64,000 nucleotides of DNA from Methylomonas koyamae (GTDB lineage: Bacteria > Pseudomonadota > Gammaproteobacteria > Methylococcales > Methylomonadaceae): contig NZ_AP019777.1 of NCBI RefSeq assembly GCF_019669905.1, positions 1,178,001 to 1,242,000 on the forward strand, given 5' to 3'. The notes beneath the pieces are model-generated. The model searched no databases. It saw only the letters and a list, made by a program, of their open reading frames with translations, and was not told the origin of the DNA. Positions 44,237 through 52,998 of this stretch are shown here, piece after piece. Made by a program: the position numbers and the translations under genes. Numbering within the stretch: position 1 is the first letter of the stretch; each line of letters starts with the position of its first letter.

Positions 44237-44893
44237 TTAGAGAATCGCTCGGATTTGATTCGCCAGGGCAATTACTTTTTGCCCGTACTGGATGGCGGCC
44301 GGCTCATTTTTCCAACTGTAATATCGGCCTATTCCATGTGCGAGATTGCCAGGTACCGATTGGATGGCCTCGGAGAGTACGCTTGCGCCGATTTCGAGAT
44401 TGGTGCTCGGTATCAAGAGTTGCTCAGGTTTCGCAACACGGTGACCATGCCACCGCAGATTCACTTGCATAATGCCAATATCGATATTGCGTTTACCTTG
44501 AACCATCAATTGATTGAGCAACGCTTCGGCTTCCTGTTGGCTGCCAGGAATAAAGGTGTTGCCAGCGTTATTGATGGCCCAGGGCGAAGGTATGACACGA
44601 TTCTGCCCATCGTTTTTTCGCGACTCCGTGAGCGCAACGGCATACAGAATATAGGGGTCAATGCGATGTCTACGAGCTACTTGGCCCCACAGCGTGTTCC
44701 GTAATTTGGTTTTTGATGGCGGAGACGGATGGCTGTTGCTATGGGTTTGAATGGATTCAGCAGCCATGGATTCCATGGGTTGGCTGATGATGCAAAGGCC
44801 ACCAAGCATGACAATCCAAACGTTCTTTACGGATTTATGGATTGAAATGCAATTGGTATTAAGTTTTTGGTTTTTTATCTTATCAACACACAT
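44237..44893 (-). CDS. slt: Lytic transglycosylase of the conjugation system
   Basis: 218 aa. The SLT fold is seen from about residue 70: DPYILYAVALTESRKNDG holds the catalytic glutamate, then IGIMQVNLRWH and AHGIGRYYSW. It opens peptidoglycan locally for the secretion apparatus. In SXT elements an slt gene lies next to setDC, as here. The start at 44893 is uncertain: an inverted repeat begins 4 bp upstream, and internal ATGs near 44806 lie before the hydrophobic segment. Confidence 0.82.
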   Translation of the reverse strand: MCVDKIKNQKLNTNCISIHKSVKNVWIVMLGGLCIISQPMESMAAESIQTHSNSHPSPPSKTKLRNTLWGQVARRHRIDPYILYAVALTESRKNDGQNRVIPSPWAINNAGNTFIPGSQQEAEALLNQLMVQGKRNIDIGIMQVNLRWHGHRVAKPEQLLIPSTNLEIGASVLSEAIQSVPGNLAHGIGRYYSWKNEPAAIQYGQKVIALANQIRAIL

Positions 44894-44896
44894 CGC

Positions 44897-44983
44897 AAAC
44901 TCGCCGTAATGGTCTTGAGGCGAGTTTACGACGATGCCAAAAATTCTATATGTCCGAAAAACCCCTCATTTTGCGGTTTTTCG
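44897..44983 (-). promoter_or_regulatory. Two inverted repeats upstream of slt-setD-setC
   Basis: Repeat A: AAACTCGCC at 44897-44905 with GGCGAGTTT at 44919-44927, 13-bp centre. Repeat B: CGAAAAACC at 44955-44963 with GGTTTTTCG at 44975-44983, 11-bp centre. Both lie in front of the activator operon and could be operators for a repressor such as SetR. They differ from the traI/traF repeats. Confidence 0.5.
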
Positions 44984-45064
44984 CCAATAATGAATGTTCG
45001 TATTGGTTGGGATATTTTTCAGTCAAACGCTAAAATGCTGAATGAGTAACCTTTACACGTCTGT

Positions 45065-45919
45065 TTATGGTTTATATCGAGACTCTTCGGCATAATAATC
45101 CGCAAATCCCACGGCTTCGGTTAATTCGTTGAAAGACAAAACGCTCGGTGATTGTTCGTCTCGCAATACCATCAATGCTTCACGCATGGCCTTGATCGAA
45201 ACGTTGAGCAAAGTCAGCGGATAGACCGCAATTTTGTAACCCATAGCCGCTAACTCCGCGCGTGGCAGAATGGGGGTCTTGCCGTGTTCGATCAGGTTAA
45301 CCATCTTGTACCCAAATACTTCGCGGCAATAACGTTGCATCTCGTCAACACTTTCCGGCGCTTCCAGGAAAGTGATATCCACCCCGAGTTCAACAAAAGC
45401 CTGGCAACGGGCAATCGCTTCGTCAATGCCATGCGTAGCGCGTGCATCGGTGCGCGCCATGATCAGAATGTCGGCGCCTTCATTGCGCGCGTCAATAGCC
45501 GCCTGAATGCGAAGCAGTGCTTCCTCTCGATCTACCACCGATTTACCACGAGTATGGCCGCAGCGTTTAGGGCTGAGTTGATCTTCCAACATGATGCAGG
45601 CGAAACCGGCCTGAGCGTATTCTCGGACCGTACGTTTGATATTCATGGCATTGCCAAAACCGGTATCGCCATCGCCGAATAAGGGGATGCTAATGGCGTT
45701 TGCGATGTTGCGGCCTTGATCCAGCATTTCGCCAAAGGAAATCAGGCCCGTGTCAGGCATGGCCAAACGCGATGCTGATACCGCAAAGCCACTCATGAAC
45801 ACCGCCGGAAAACCGGCTTGTTCCGCCAAGTGAGCCGATAAGGCATCGTGACAGCCGGTAATGGTTAGCATCTCGGATGCGGCTAACAATTGGCGTAATT
45901 GATTGGTTTTGGCATTCAT
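45065..45919 (-). CDS. Isocitrate lyase/PEP mutase superfamily enzyme
   Basis: 284 aa TIM barrel. The motifs are GDGDTGFGN (82-90), LEDQLSPKRCGH (111-122) and MARTDA. The KxCGH sequence with the catalytic cysteine places it with lyases such as methylisocitrate lyase or oxaloacetate hydrolase, not with phosphonate-forming PEP mutase. It cleaves or hydrolyses a C-C bond of a small carboxylic acid; the substrate is not known. It is divergent from an aminotransferase gene, with which it may share cargo status. Confidence 0.8.
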   Translation of the reverse strand: MNAKTNQLRQLLAASEMLTITGCHDALSAHLAEQAGFPAVFMSGFAVSASRLAMPDTGLISFGEMLDQGRNIANAISIPLFGDGDTGFGNAMNIKRTVREYAQAGFACIMLEDQLSPKRCGHTRGKSVVDREEALLRIQAAIDARNEGADILIMARTDARATHGIDEAIARCQAFVELGVDITFLEAPESVDEMQRYCREVFGYKMVNLIEHGKTPILPRAELAAMGYKIAVYPLTLLNVSIKAMREALMVLRDEQSPSVLSFNELTEAVGFADYYAEESRYKP

Positions 45920-46095
45920 TTGTTATCGGTAAAATATGGATTGAAAAATGTTGTTGGATTGAATGCAAAGTCAGTAACAGCAGGTTTAAACGTTTCGCTT
46001 ATATCAAGGCGTTACCGAATTCTGAGCTGGAAAATATACCCTTCATACTGCGAAACGAATAAACTGATCAACCACCTCAACAACATGATGACTTG

Positions 46096-47298
46096 ATGCG
46101 GAATACGGATAGACTTCGACAGGTACAAACCCCCATCATTCCAGTGATCGCTGACTGGACTCGGCAAACGCCAGGGACATTGTCGCTGGGGCAGGGGATG
46201 GTGAGCTATCCGCCACCGGATTCCGCCATGCAGGCCATAACGAGGTTCGGCATGCTGCCGGAGGATCATCTTTACGGATCGCCGCTGGGTCATCCCCAAC
46301 TGTTGGAGATTATCCGAACCAAATTGCGACAAGACAATTGCATCGATTGCGACCAGGGTTATCAAGTCATGGTAACGGCGGGTTCAAACATGGCCTTTTT
46401 GAATGTCATCATGGCCATTAGCAATCCGGGCGATGAAATTATTCTGCCGATGCCTTATTACTTCAACCAGGAAATGGCGATTCAGATGCTGGGATGCGTT
46501 GTGGTGCCGGTCCCTACGCGTGAGGATTACCAACTCGATCTTGACGCATTACAAGCCGTCATTACGCCAAAAACGCGTGCTATCGTCACCGTTTCCCCGA
46601 ATAACCCTTCTGGGGCGGTCTATCCGGAAAAGGATTTACGAGTGGTCAATGCGTTGTGTCAACAACACGGTCTCTACCATATCAGCGATGAAGCTTACGA
46701 GTATTTCACTTACGATGGCGCCGCGCATTTTTCCCCGGCTAGCCTAGTCGATGCCGCCGAGCACACGATCAGTCTCTATTCGTTATCGAAAGCGTATGGC
46801 TTTGCCAGTTGGCGGGTGGGTTATGCCGTTTTTCCGGAAGCCTTGCTACCTGCGATGCTGAAAATTCAAGACACCAACTTGATCTGTCCACCCGCCATCA
46901 CGCAAGTAGCGGCGATCGGCGCACTTGAAACCGGTGTCGATTATTGTCGGCAGCAATTAGCGGAACTCGCCCAGATCAGACTACAAGTGCTGCAACAATT
47001 GCGGGCAATCGCGGAGATTTGCCACGTCCAACCCACCGCGGGTGCCTTTTATTTACTGCTAAAAATCCAAACGTCATTAAGCGATCTCGAACTCGCCGAA
47101 CGTCTGATCAAACAATTCAAAGTAGCCGCCATTCCTGGTTGCGCCTTTGGCATGCAGGACGGTTGTTATTTGCGAATATCCTACGGTATGTTAAACCAGG
47201 TACAAGTCGGTGAGGCTGTTCAGCGTCTGATCACTGGATTACGTACATTATGCAGTCTAAACCAAATTGGCTCGGCCACGACTCCCGAGGGCACATAA
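46096..47298 (+). CDS. Class I/II PLP-dependent aminotransferase
   Basis: 400 aa. All fold-type I landmarks are present: LSLGQG, SPNNPSGAVYP, SDEAYEYF and the PLP lysine in YSLSKAYGFASWRVGY (about Lys232). It is closest to aspartate/alanine-type transaminases. The first ATG in this frame is at 46096, preceded by a TTG that also could initiate. The neighbour on the other strand is the lyase; together they suggest a small amino-acid or keto-acid pathway. Confidence 0.82.
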   Translation: MRNTDRLRQVQTPIIPVIADWTRQTPGTLSLGQGMVSYPPPDSAMQAITRFGMLPEDHLYGSPLGHPQLLEIIRTKLRQDNCIDCDQGYQVMVTAGSNMAFLNVIMAISNPGDEIILPMPYYFNQEMAIQMLGCVVVPVPTREDYQLDLDALQAVITPKTRAIVTVSPNNPSGAVYPEKDLRVVNALCQQHGLYHISDEAYEYFTYDGAAHFSPASLVDAAEHTISLYSLSKAYGFASWRVGYAVFPEALLPAMLKIQDTNLICPPAITQVAAIGALETGVDYCRQQLAELAQIRLQVLQQLRAIAEICHVQPTAGAFYLLLKIQTSLSDLELAERLIKQFKVAAIPGCAFGMQDGCYLRISYGMLNQVQVGEAVQRLITGLRTLCSLNQIGSATTPEGT

Positions 47299-47420
47299 GC
47301 GATTGGAACTTAGCGTGCAGATGCTGCCTTTTTGTCACTAAAAATTTTATGGCGCGATTATTGATTTGGTGACATATTAAGTGGCGCGATAAGCTAAATC
47401 GCGACACAAAAAATCAAATC

Positions 47421-48824
47421 ATGCCAAAAATAGTCTCGTCAGAAGAGTTGGATCGAATCGAGAAGCTGATTGCCCAGCATCCTGAGGGTATCGGTGCGAA
47501 AGATATTGCAGAACAGCTAGATTTTGAAATCAAGGGGCGTACGCTACAGCGCCGCTTGGCCACATTGATCGCAGAACAACGCATTTTTAGCGAAGGCGAT
47601 GGGCGGGCACTGAAATATAAAATTGCAGGATCCAGTCAGGGTAGGGGAGTCCTCCCGATCGATGATGAAAACCGGCAAAACCTTGACGAAGTCTATATCC
47701 CCGTTTCGCCAGAAGGCGAAGAGATCAAGTCCTCTATTCGCCAACCTCGAACGCAACGGTCTCCCGTCAGCTATCAGCCTGATTTCCTGGGGCAGTATTA
47801 TCCAAACGACACCTATTACTTACCAGCCGGGTTACGCGAACAATTACATGCCCTGGGCCGGTCGCCGGCTGAACAAAACCCGGCGGGCACGTTTGCCCGT
47901 GACATTCTGAATCGCCTGCTCATCGACCTTTCTTGGGCTTCTTCCCGCTTGGAAGGCAATACCTACAGTCGACTGGATACCGAACGCTTGATTGAATTCG
48001 GTCAGGCGGCTGAAGGCAAGGATGTCATGGAAACCCAGATGATCCTCAATCACAAATCGGCCATAGAATATTTGGTACGCGATACCGAGCATGCCGGCGT
48101 TACGGCCGAAACCGTTGTTGCCTTACATGCTTTTTTATCGGATGGCTTGTTGGCGGATCCGATGAGTTGTGGTCGACTGCGTAATCGGGCGGTCGATATC
48201 GGCGGCAGTGTTTATTTGCCGATTGCGATGCCGCAGCGGATTGAGGAGTTGTTCGGGATTGTCATGACCATGGCGGCGGAAATCACCGATCCATTTGAAC
48301 AATCATTTTTCCTGATGGTGCATTTGCCTTACCTGCAGCCCTTCGAAGACGTCAACAAACGGGTTTCGCGCTTGGCGGCCAATATCCCGCTGATTCAACA
48401 CAATCTGTGCCCATTGTCGTTTATCGACGTGCCTCAGCAAGCTTATGTGGACGCGGTCCTAGGCATTTATGAACTGAATCGAATTGAATTGTTGAGAGAT
48501 GTCTATATCTGGGCCTACGAGCGTTCATGCCAGCAATACGTCGCCGTGCAACAGCAGCTCGTGCCGCCGGACATTGTTCGATTACGATATCGAAACGAAC
48601 TAGCTGAAGTAATACGAGCCATTGTCCGGGATGGACTGGCGACAGACGAAGCATCGATCTTAGCTGGCATTCCGGATTCTGTGTCTGAGGAAGACAAGCA
48701 GAAGTTCATTAAACTGGTACAAAACGAACTCAAGACGTTACATGCGGGAAATGCTATCCGTTTCGGCTTGCGTCCTCTAGAGTTTTCGGTATGGCAGGAA
48801 AAAGGAACAAAATTCTGTGATTGA
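47421..48824 (+). CDS. Fic-fold protein with degenerate active site
   Basis: 467 aa. A winged helix (about 5-75, IGAKDIAEQLDFEIKGRTLQRRLATL) precedes the Fic core. The inhibitory motif is SSRLEGN (about 173-179), and the catalytic loop, normally HPFxxGNGR, reads QPFEDVNKR (about 305-313). So the His is Gln, and the GNG becomes VNK. AMPylation would not be expected by the usual mechanism. The winged helix suggests DNA-binding or self-regulation. It sits between the aminotransferase and the integrase, a typical cargo site. Confidence 0.8.
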   Translation: MPKIVSSEELDRIEKLIAQHPEGIGAKDIAEQLDFEIKGRTLQRRLATLIAEQRIFSEGDGRALKYKIAGSSQGRGVLPIDDENRQNLDEVYIPVSPEGEEIKSSIRQPRTQRSPVSYQPDFLGQYYPNDTYYLPAGLREQLHALGRSPAEQNPAGTFARDILNRLLIDLSWASSRLEGNTYSRLDTERLIEFGQAAEGKDVMETQMILNHKSAIEYLVRDTEHAGVTAETVVALHAFLSDGLLADPMSCGRLRNRAVDIGGSVYLPIAMPQRIEELFGIVMTMAAEITDPFEQSFFLMVHLPYLQPFEDVNKRVSRLAANIPLIQHNLCPLSFIDVPQQAYVDAVLGIYELNRIELLRDVYIWAYERSCQQYVAVQQQLVPPDIVRLRYRNELAEVIRAIVRDGLATDEASILAGIPDSVSEEDKQKFIKLVQNELKTLHAGNAIRFGLRPLEFSVWQEKGTKFCD

Positions 48825-48879
48825 ATTGAACAAACAAATAACTAATGGCTAATTCTTTATTGATCTAAAAAAATCAACA

Positions 48880-50070
48880 CTACGCGTTTTGATCTCCATT
48901 CAACTCGATTAAGTGGTTTTCCCATTTTAATAAAGCGCTTCGCTTTTCCTGTAAATAATCGTATCTATCATAATGTTTTGAGCTTACGTCATTTAAAGCA
49001 TGATTTTGTATCCTATCTCTAATGCTTTTTTCAATGCCAATTTCTCCCATACGAGTCTTTACTGTTCTTCTTAAATCTCTCGGGGTAAAGGTATCGATGC
49101 TGCTAATTCGCGTGATTGCGTGAGCCAAAGACGTTTTGTGTATCGGTTTTTCTTCGTTATATCGACTTGGAAAAAGATAATCAGAGTTTCCAGAATACGG
49201 CCATAATTTATCAAGTAATTTTTTAGCTAACGGAGTAATAGGCAATATCAGCCAGCGTTCGTTTTTCACTCGCTCTGGCGGGGCGCTCCAAATCATGGTG
49301 TCAAAATCAAACTCATGTTTCATTGCGCCGCAGAGCTCCCAAGATCGACAGCCATATAGCAGTAATAGTTTTGTAGCCAGATGGAATTGCTCAAGAAGGC
49401 ATGTTTCGTTCCAAAGTACTTTTATTTCGGAAAATGATAATGCTCTTTCTCCAGCAACTTCCGCACTGGTATCTTTTGGAATTGCATCGACAGGGTTGGC
49501 TTGTATTTGAAAGGTAAAATCATTTGATAGGTTTTTGGGGTCGTTATCATGATAAACCCCTAATTCAAATGCTCTTCTTAAGTATGATCGAATCCGATTA
49601 GCTTGAACATTCGAGCCTCGCGAAATAATGGTGTAAAGTATTTTTCTTATATGGGCTGGCGTTACGTCTTTGGCTTGTAAGTCCAAAATGTCTTTACAGT
49701 TGTAATGAAGATCTGCCTCGACTTTTTCAAAAGTTCGCTTTCCTGAATCAACCATGTGCTTGATGTAGTAATCAAACAAATCGGCTACGCTGCCAAGTCT
49801 CAGCTCAATGCGAGATTGTGGGTCAATTCCGCGATCAATCTCCCGTCTCAGTTCACGACACTTATCCCTTGCTTCAGATAGGCTAATCGATGGATACCGT
49901 CCTAGGCTTGCGAATTTTTGTTTGCCATCTGGACCTGCATATTGAATAAAAAAGGCTACGCTTCCAGCTGGTGTCACTTTAACGCCAAAGCCTTTGTCGG
50001 GCCCTTTTTCATAGAGTCTATATGCCGACGGTTTTGCCTTAAGTCCTTTAATCGATTTGTCAGTAAACAT
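48880..50070 (-). CDS. int: Tyrosine recombinase integrase (P4/DUF4102 type)
   Basis: 396 aa. The N-terminal arm-binding DUF4102 domain is FGVKVTPAGSVAFFIQYAGPDGK, then a core-binding domain and the catalytic domain. Catalytic residues: Arg in LYGCRSWEL, Arg in FTPRDLRRT, and the tyrosine in SSKHYDRYDY. The HxxR histidine is Arg here. It directs recombination between attP and the tRNA-Asn attachment site found 150 bp away. It points away from the att site. Confidence 0.9.
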   Translation of the reverse strand: MFTDKSIKGLKAKPSAYRLYEKGPDKGFGVKVTPAGSVAFFIQYAGPDGKQKFASLGRYPSISLSEARDKCRELRREIDRGIDPQSRIELRLGSVADLFDYYIKHMVDSGKRTFEKVEADLHYNCKDILDLQAKDVTPAHIRKILYTIISRGSNVQANRIRSYLRRAFELGVYHDNDPKNLSNDFTFQIQANPVDAIPKDTSAEVAGERALSFSEIKVLWNETCLLEQFHLATKLLLLYGCRSWELCGAMKHEFDFDTMIWSAPPERVKNERWLILPITPLAKKLLDKLWPYSGNSDYLFPSRYNEEKPIHKTSLAHAITRISSIDTFTPRDLRRTVKTRMGEIGIEKSIRDRIQNHALNDVSSKHYDRYDYLQEKRSALLKWENHLIELNGDQNA

Positions 50071-50223
50071 AATTTCGTGGTCACTTTGTGGTCACTTGAA
50101 TTCCGCAACATAAGGTTACAGAATGAAACAACCATGAACGGATGATGTTATAAAGTTCAATATAATCGGGCATTTAGAAATGTTATGCAACATATGGAAA
50201 TGCGTGGTAACATAGTCTTTAGC

Positions 50224-50270
50224 GACTGTTAATCACTAGGTCGGCGGTTCGAGCCCGTCCGGGGGAGCCA
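50224..50270 (+). other. tRNA-Asn 3'-end attachment site (att core)
   Basis: 47 bp identical in form to the 3' part of a tRNA-Asn(GTT): the anticodon loop CTGTTAA, the variable part, a T-arm with TTCGAGC, and the 3' acceptor ending GCCA. The 5' half is not present upstream, so no working tRNA is made here. The base at 50223 would make a C-A mismatch in the anticodon stem, which marks the likely left edge of the core. Since int lies on its left, this is the right end of the element and the intact tRNA should be at the far left end. Confidence 0.85.
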
Positions 50271-50278
50271 AATAAATC

Positions 50279-50313
50279 AAGGGCTTACGAGAAATCGTCA
50301 AGCCCTTTTTTTT
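50279..50313 (+). terminator. Rho-independent terminator after the att core
   Basis: Hairpin with arms AGGGCTTACGA and TCGTCAAGCCCT around a GAAA tetraloop (one mismatch), followed by eight T residues. It likely ended the original tRNA-Asn transcript. Confidence 0.85.
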
Positions 50314-50529
50314 GCCTGTCAATTTTGTGTAGGCAATTTGTAGGCATTTTCGCAAAATCCTTCTGAATGTCGCCAATCCCTCACGGCTTGTTTCTAGCCC
50401 ACTGGTGACATATCGCTTTATCGCTAGCGTTTTTTGAAACTTCAATATGGCTTGATTTTATGTGGTAGTTGCTTGACCATTGCGGCCAATTCAACGCCTT
50501 GTCTCAAGTAATCGACCCGCAAATTCAGG

Positions 50530-52995
50530 ATGACCAAGAAAGGACTCAGCGAAGCCGACATCTGCGCCAAATTCATCACGCCGAATTTGATTAAAGCCGG
50601 CTGGGACGAACTCGCCCAGATTCGTCGCGAAGTCTCGTTTACCAAAGGCCGCGTCATCGTACGCGGCAAACTGGTCACACGCGGTAAAGCCAAACGCGCT
50701 GATTATGTTCTGTACTACCAGCATCTACCCCTTGCTGTCATTGAAGCTAAAGATAATAGTCATGGTGTCGGTGACGGCATGCAACAGGGGCTGGATTACG
50801 CCAAAGTCCTGAATGTCCCCTTTGTATTCGCCAGCAACGGTGACGGATTTCTTTTCCATGATCGCACCGGTCGATCAGAACCCATCGAACAGCTTTTAGC
50901 GCTAGAGCAGTTTCCTAGCCCCGCACAACTTTGGCAGCGTTATAGGCTGTGGAAGCAACTGGATAAAGACCAGGAAGACATTGTCCTCGAACCTTACTAC
51001 GATGATGGTGGCGGCAAAGAACCGCGTTATTATCAACGCAACGCCATCAATGCCACCATAGAATCCATCGCCAAAGGCCAGGAACGGATTCTGCTGGTGA
51101 TTGCGACCGGCACCGGTAAGACCTACACCGCATTCCAAATCATCTGGCGCTTGTGGAAGTCCAACTGGCGGCAACACCGGCAGAAGCGGGTGTTATTCCT
51201 TGCCGACCGTAACGTGCTGGTCAACCAAACCATGGTCAACGACTTCCGCCCGTTCGGCCCGGCCATGGCCAAACTTAGCACCAATGCCAAAACCATCGAA
51301 CGCGATGATGGCACGTTCCTCGATTTGACCACGGCTATAGATAGTAAGCGTCGCATTGATACCGCCTACGAAATTTACTTGGGCCTGTATCAAGCCCTGA
51401 CCGGCCCAGAAGATCGGCAAAAGATTTACCGTGAACTATCCGCGGACTTTTTCGATTTGATCATCATCGACGAATGTCATCGAGGCAGTGCTGCCGAGGA
51501 TTCGGCCTGGCGCGAGATTCTGGAGCACTTCAAACCGGCTACCCAGATTGGTCTAACCGCCACACCCAAGGAAACCGAATACGTTTCTAATATCCATTAT
51601 TTTGGTGAACCGGTTTACACCTACTCGCTCAAGCAAGGTATCAGCGACGGCTTCCTGGCGCCCTACAAAGTCATCAAAGTGCATCTGGACATCGACGTCG
51701 AAGGCTACCGGCCGAAGAAGGGCGAGACCGACCAACAAGGCATCTTGATTGACGACCGTATTTACAATATCAAGGACTTCGACCGCACTATCATCATCGA
51801 CAGCCGTACCCAACGCGTCGCCAAATGGATTTCCGATTACTTGAAGCAAAGCGGCGACCGCTACCAAAAAACCATCGTCTTTTGCGTCGATACCGAGCAT
51901 GCTGCCCTGATGCGGCAAGCGTTGATCCTGGAAAACCAGGACGAGGTACTAAAAAACGATCGCTACATTATGCGGATTACAGGCGACGATGCCATAGGCG
52001 TGGCGCAACTCGATAACTTTATCGACCCCGAGTCCAAATACCCGGTCATCGTAACCACCTCGCGTCTGTTATCGACCGGTGTTGATGCTCAAACCTGTAA
52101 GTTAATCGTCATTGATCGCCCGGTCGGCTCGATGACCGAATTCAAGCAAATCCTCGGCCGCGGCACCCGGCTCTACGAAGACTTGCAAAAATTCTATTTC
52201 ACCCTGGTCGATTTTCGCCAAGCCAGTGCGCATTTTGCCGACAAAGCCTTCGACGGCGAACCGGTACAAATCTACGAACCCAAAGAAGATGACCCGGTCA
52301 CGCCGCCCGACGATATTCCGCCTTCCAGCGACCTTGATGAACCTATTCCCGAACAACCGGGCAAGGATGAAGAAGTGCTGCTCGATCCGCCCAACGACGA
52401 AGAGCCACCGGTCATTTCGGAGCCTACGCCCAAATACCGCGTCAAAGGCAAACCCGTTAACGTCCTGAAAGAGCGCATCGAATACCTCGACGAAAACGGC
52501 AAGCTGATTACCGAATCGCTGCGTGACTATTCCCGTAACGCCATCCGCGCCCATTACGCCAGTCTCGACCAGTTCCTGAAGCGCTGGAAAAGCGCCGAAC
52601 GCAAAGAGGCGATTATCGAGGAACTCGCGGAAGAAGGCTTGCTGCTCGACCCATTGTTGGAAGAAGTCGGCAAAGACCTGGATCCGTTCGATTTGATTTG
52701 CCACATTGCCTTTGATCGTCCGGCCTTGACCCGCCGCGAACGCGCCAACAATGTCAAAAAGCGCGACGTGTTTACCAAATACGGCGACCAGGCCCGCGCC
52801 GTGCTGGAAGCCTTGCTCGACAAATACCAGGATGAAGGCGTCGTCGCCGGTTTGGATAATGTCAAAATACTGGAAATCGCACCCTTCAATACCATGGGCA
52901 TGCCGATTCAACTGATTAAACAATTCGGCGGCAAAGCCAACTTCGAACGCGCCGTTCATGAGTTGCAAGCCGCCCTCTACGACGAAACCGCTTAA
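50530..52995 (+). CDS. hsdR: Type I restriction enzyme, R subunit (HsdR)
   Basis: 821 aa, EcoAI-like. The nuclease motif is ADYVLYY...LAVIEAKD near residues 57-75 (D-ExK). The SF2 translocase has Walker A ATGTGKTYTAF (about 193) and DECH in IIDECHRG (about 314). The C-terminus is Pro/Glu-rich (580-630) before the helical end. It cuts unmethylated DNA after ATP-driven translocation. Only 3 bp separate it from hsdM. Confidence 0.92.
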   Translation: MTKKGLSEADICAKFITPNLIKAGWDELAQIRREVSFTKGRVIVRGKLVTRGKAKRADYVLYYQHLPLAVIEAKDNSHGVGDGMQQGLDYAKVLNVPFVFASNGDGFLFHDRTGRSEPIEQLLALEQFPSPAQLWQRYRLWKQLDKDQEDIVLEPYYDDGGGKEPRYYQRNAINATIESIAKGQERILLVIATGTGKTYTAFQIIWRLWKSNWRQHRQKRVLFLADRNVLVNQTMVNDFRPFGPAMAKLSTNAKTIERDDGTFLDLTTAIDSKRRIDTAYEIYLGLYQALTGPEDRQKIYRELSADFFDLIIIDECHRGSAAEDSAWREILEHFKPATQIGLTATPKETEYVSNIHYFGEPVYTYSLKQGISDGFLAPYKVIKVHLDIDVEGYRPKKGETDQQGILIDDRIYNIKDFDRTIIIDSRTQRVAKWISDYLKQSGDRYQKTIVFCVDTEHAALMRQALILENQDEVLKNDRYIMRITGDDAIGVAQLDNFIDPESKYPVIVTTSRLLSTGVDAQTCKLIVIDRPVGSMTEFKQILGRGTRLYEDLQKFYFTLVDFRQASAHFADKAFDGEPVQIYEPKEDDPVTPPDDIPPSSDLDEPIPEQPGKDEEVLLDPPNDEEPPVISEPTPKYRVKGKPVNVLKERIEYLDENGKLITESLRDYSRNAIRAHYASLDQFLKRWKSAERKEAIIEELAEEGLLLDPLLEEVGKDLDPFDLICHIAFDRPALTRRERANNVKKRDVFTKYGDQARAVLEALLDKYQDEGVVAGLDNVKILEIAPFNTMGMPIQLIKQFGGKANFERAVHELQAALYDETA

Positions 52996-52998
52996 ACC

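Noticed and set aside
45065..47298. Phosphonate biosynthesis pair (PEP mutase plus aminotransferase)
   Set aside because: The barrel protein has KRCGH, the lyase motif, and lacks EDKxxxxxNS of PEP mutase.
50224..50270. Functional tRNA-Asn gene
   Set aside because: Only the 3' part is present; D-arm and 5' acceptor strand are missing and the anticodon stem has a mismatch.
52102..52968. Long minus-strand open frame opposite hsdR
   Set aside because: Phe/Val-rich mirror translation of a high-GC third-position gene; no homology or start signal.
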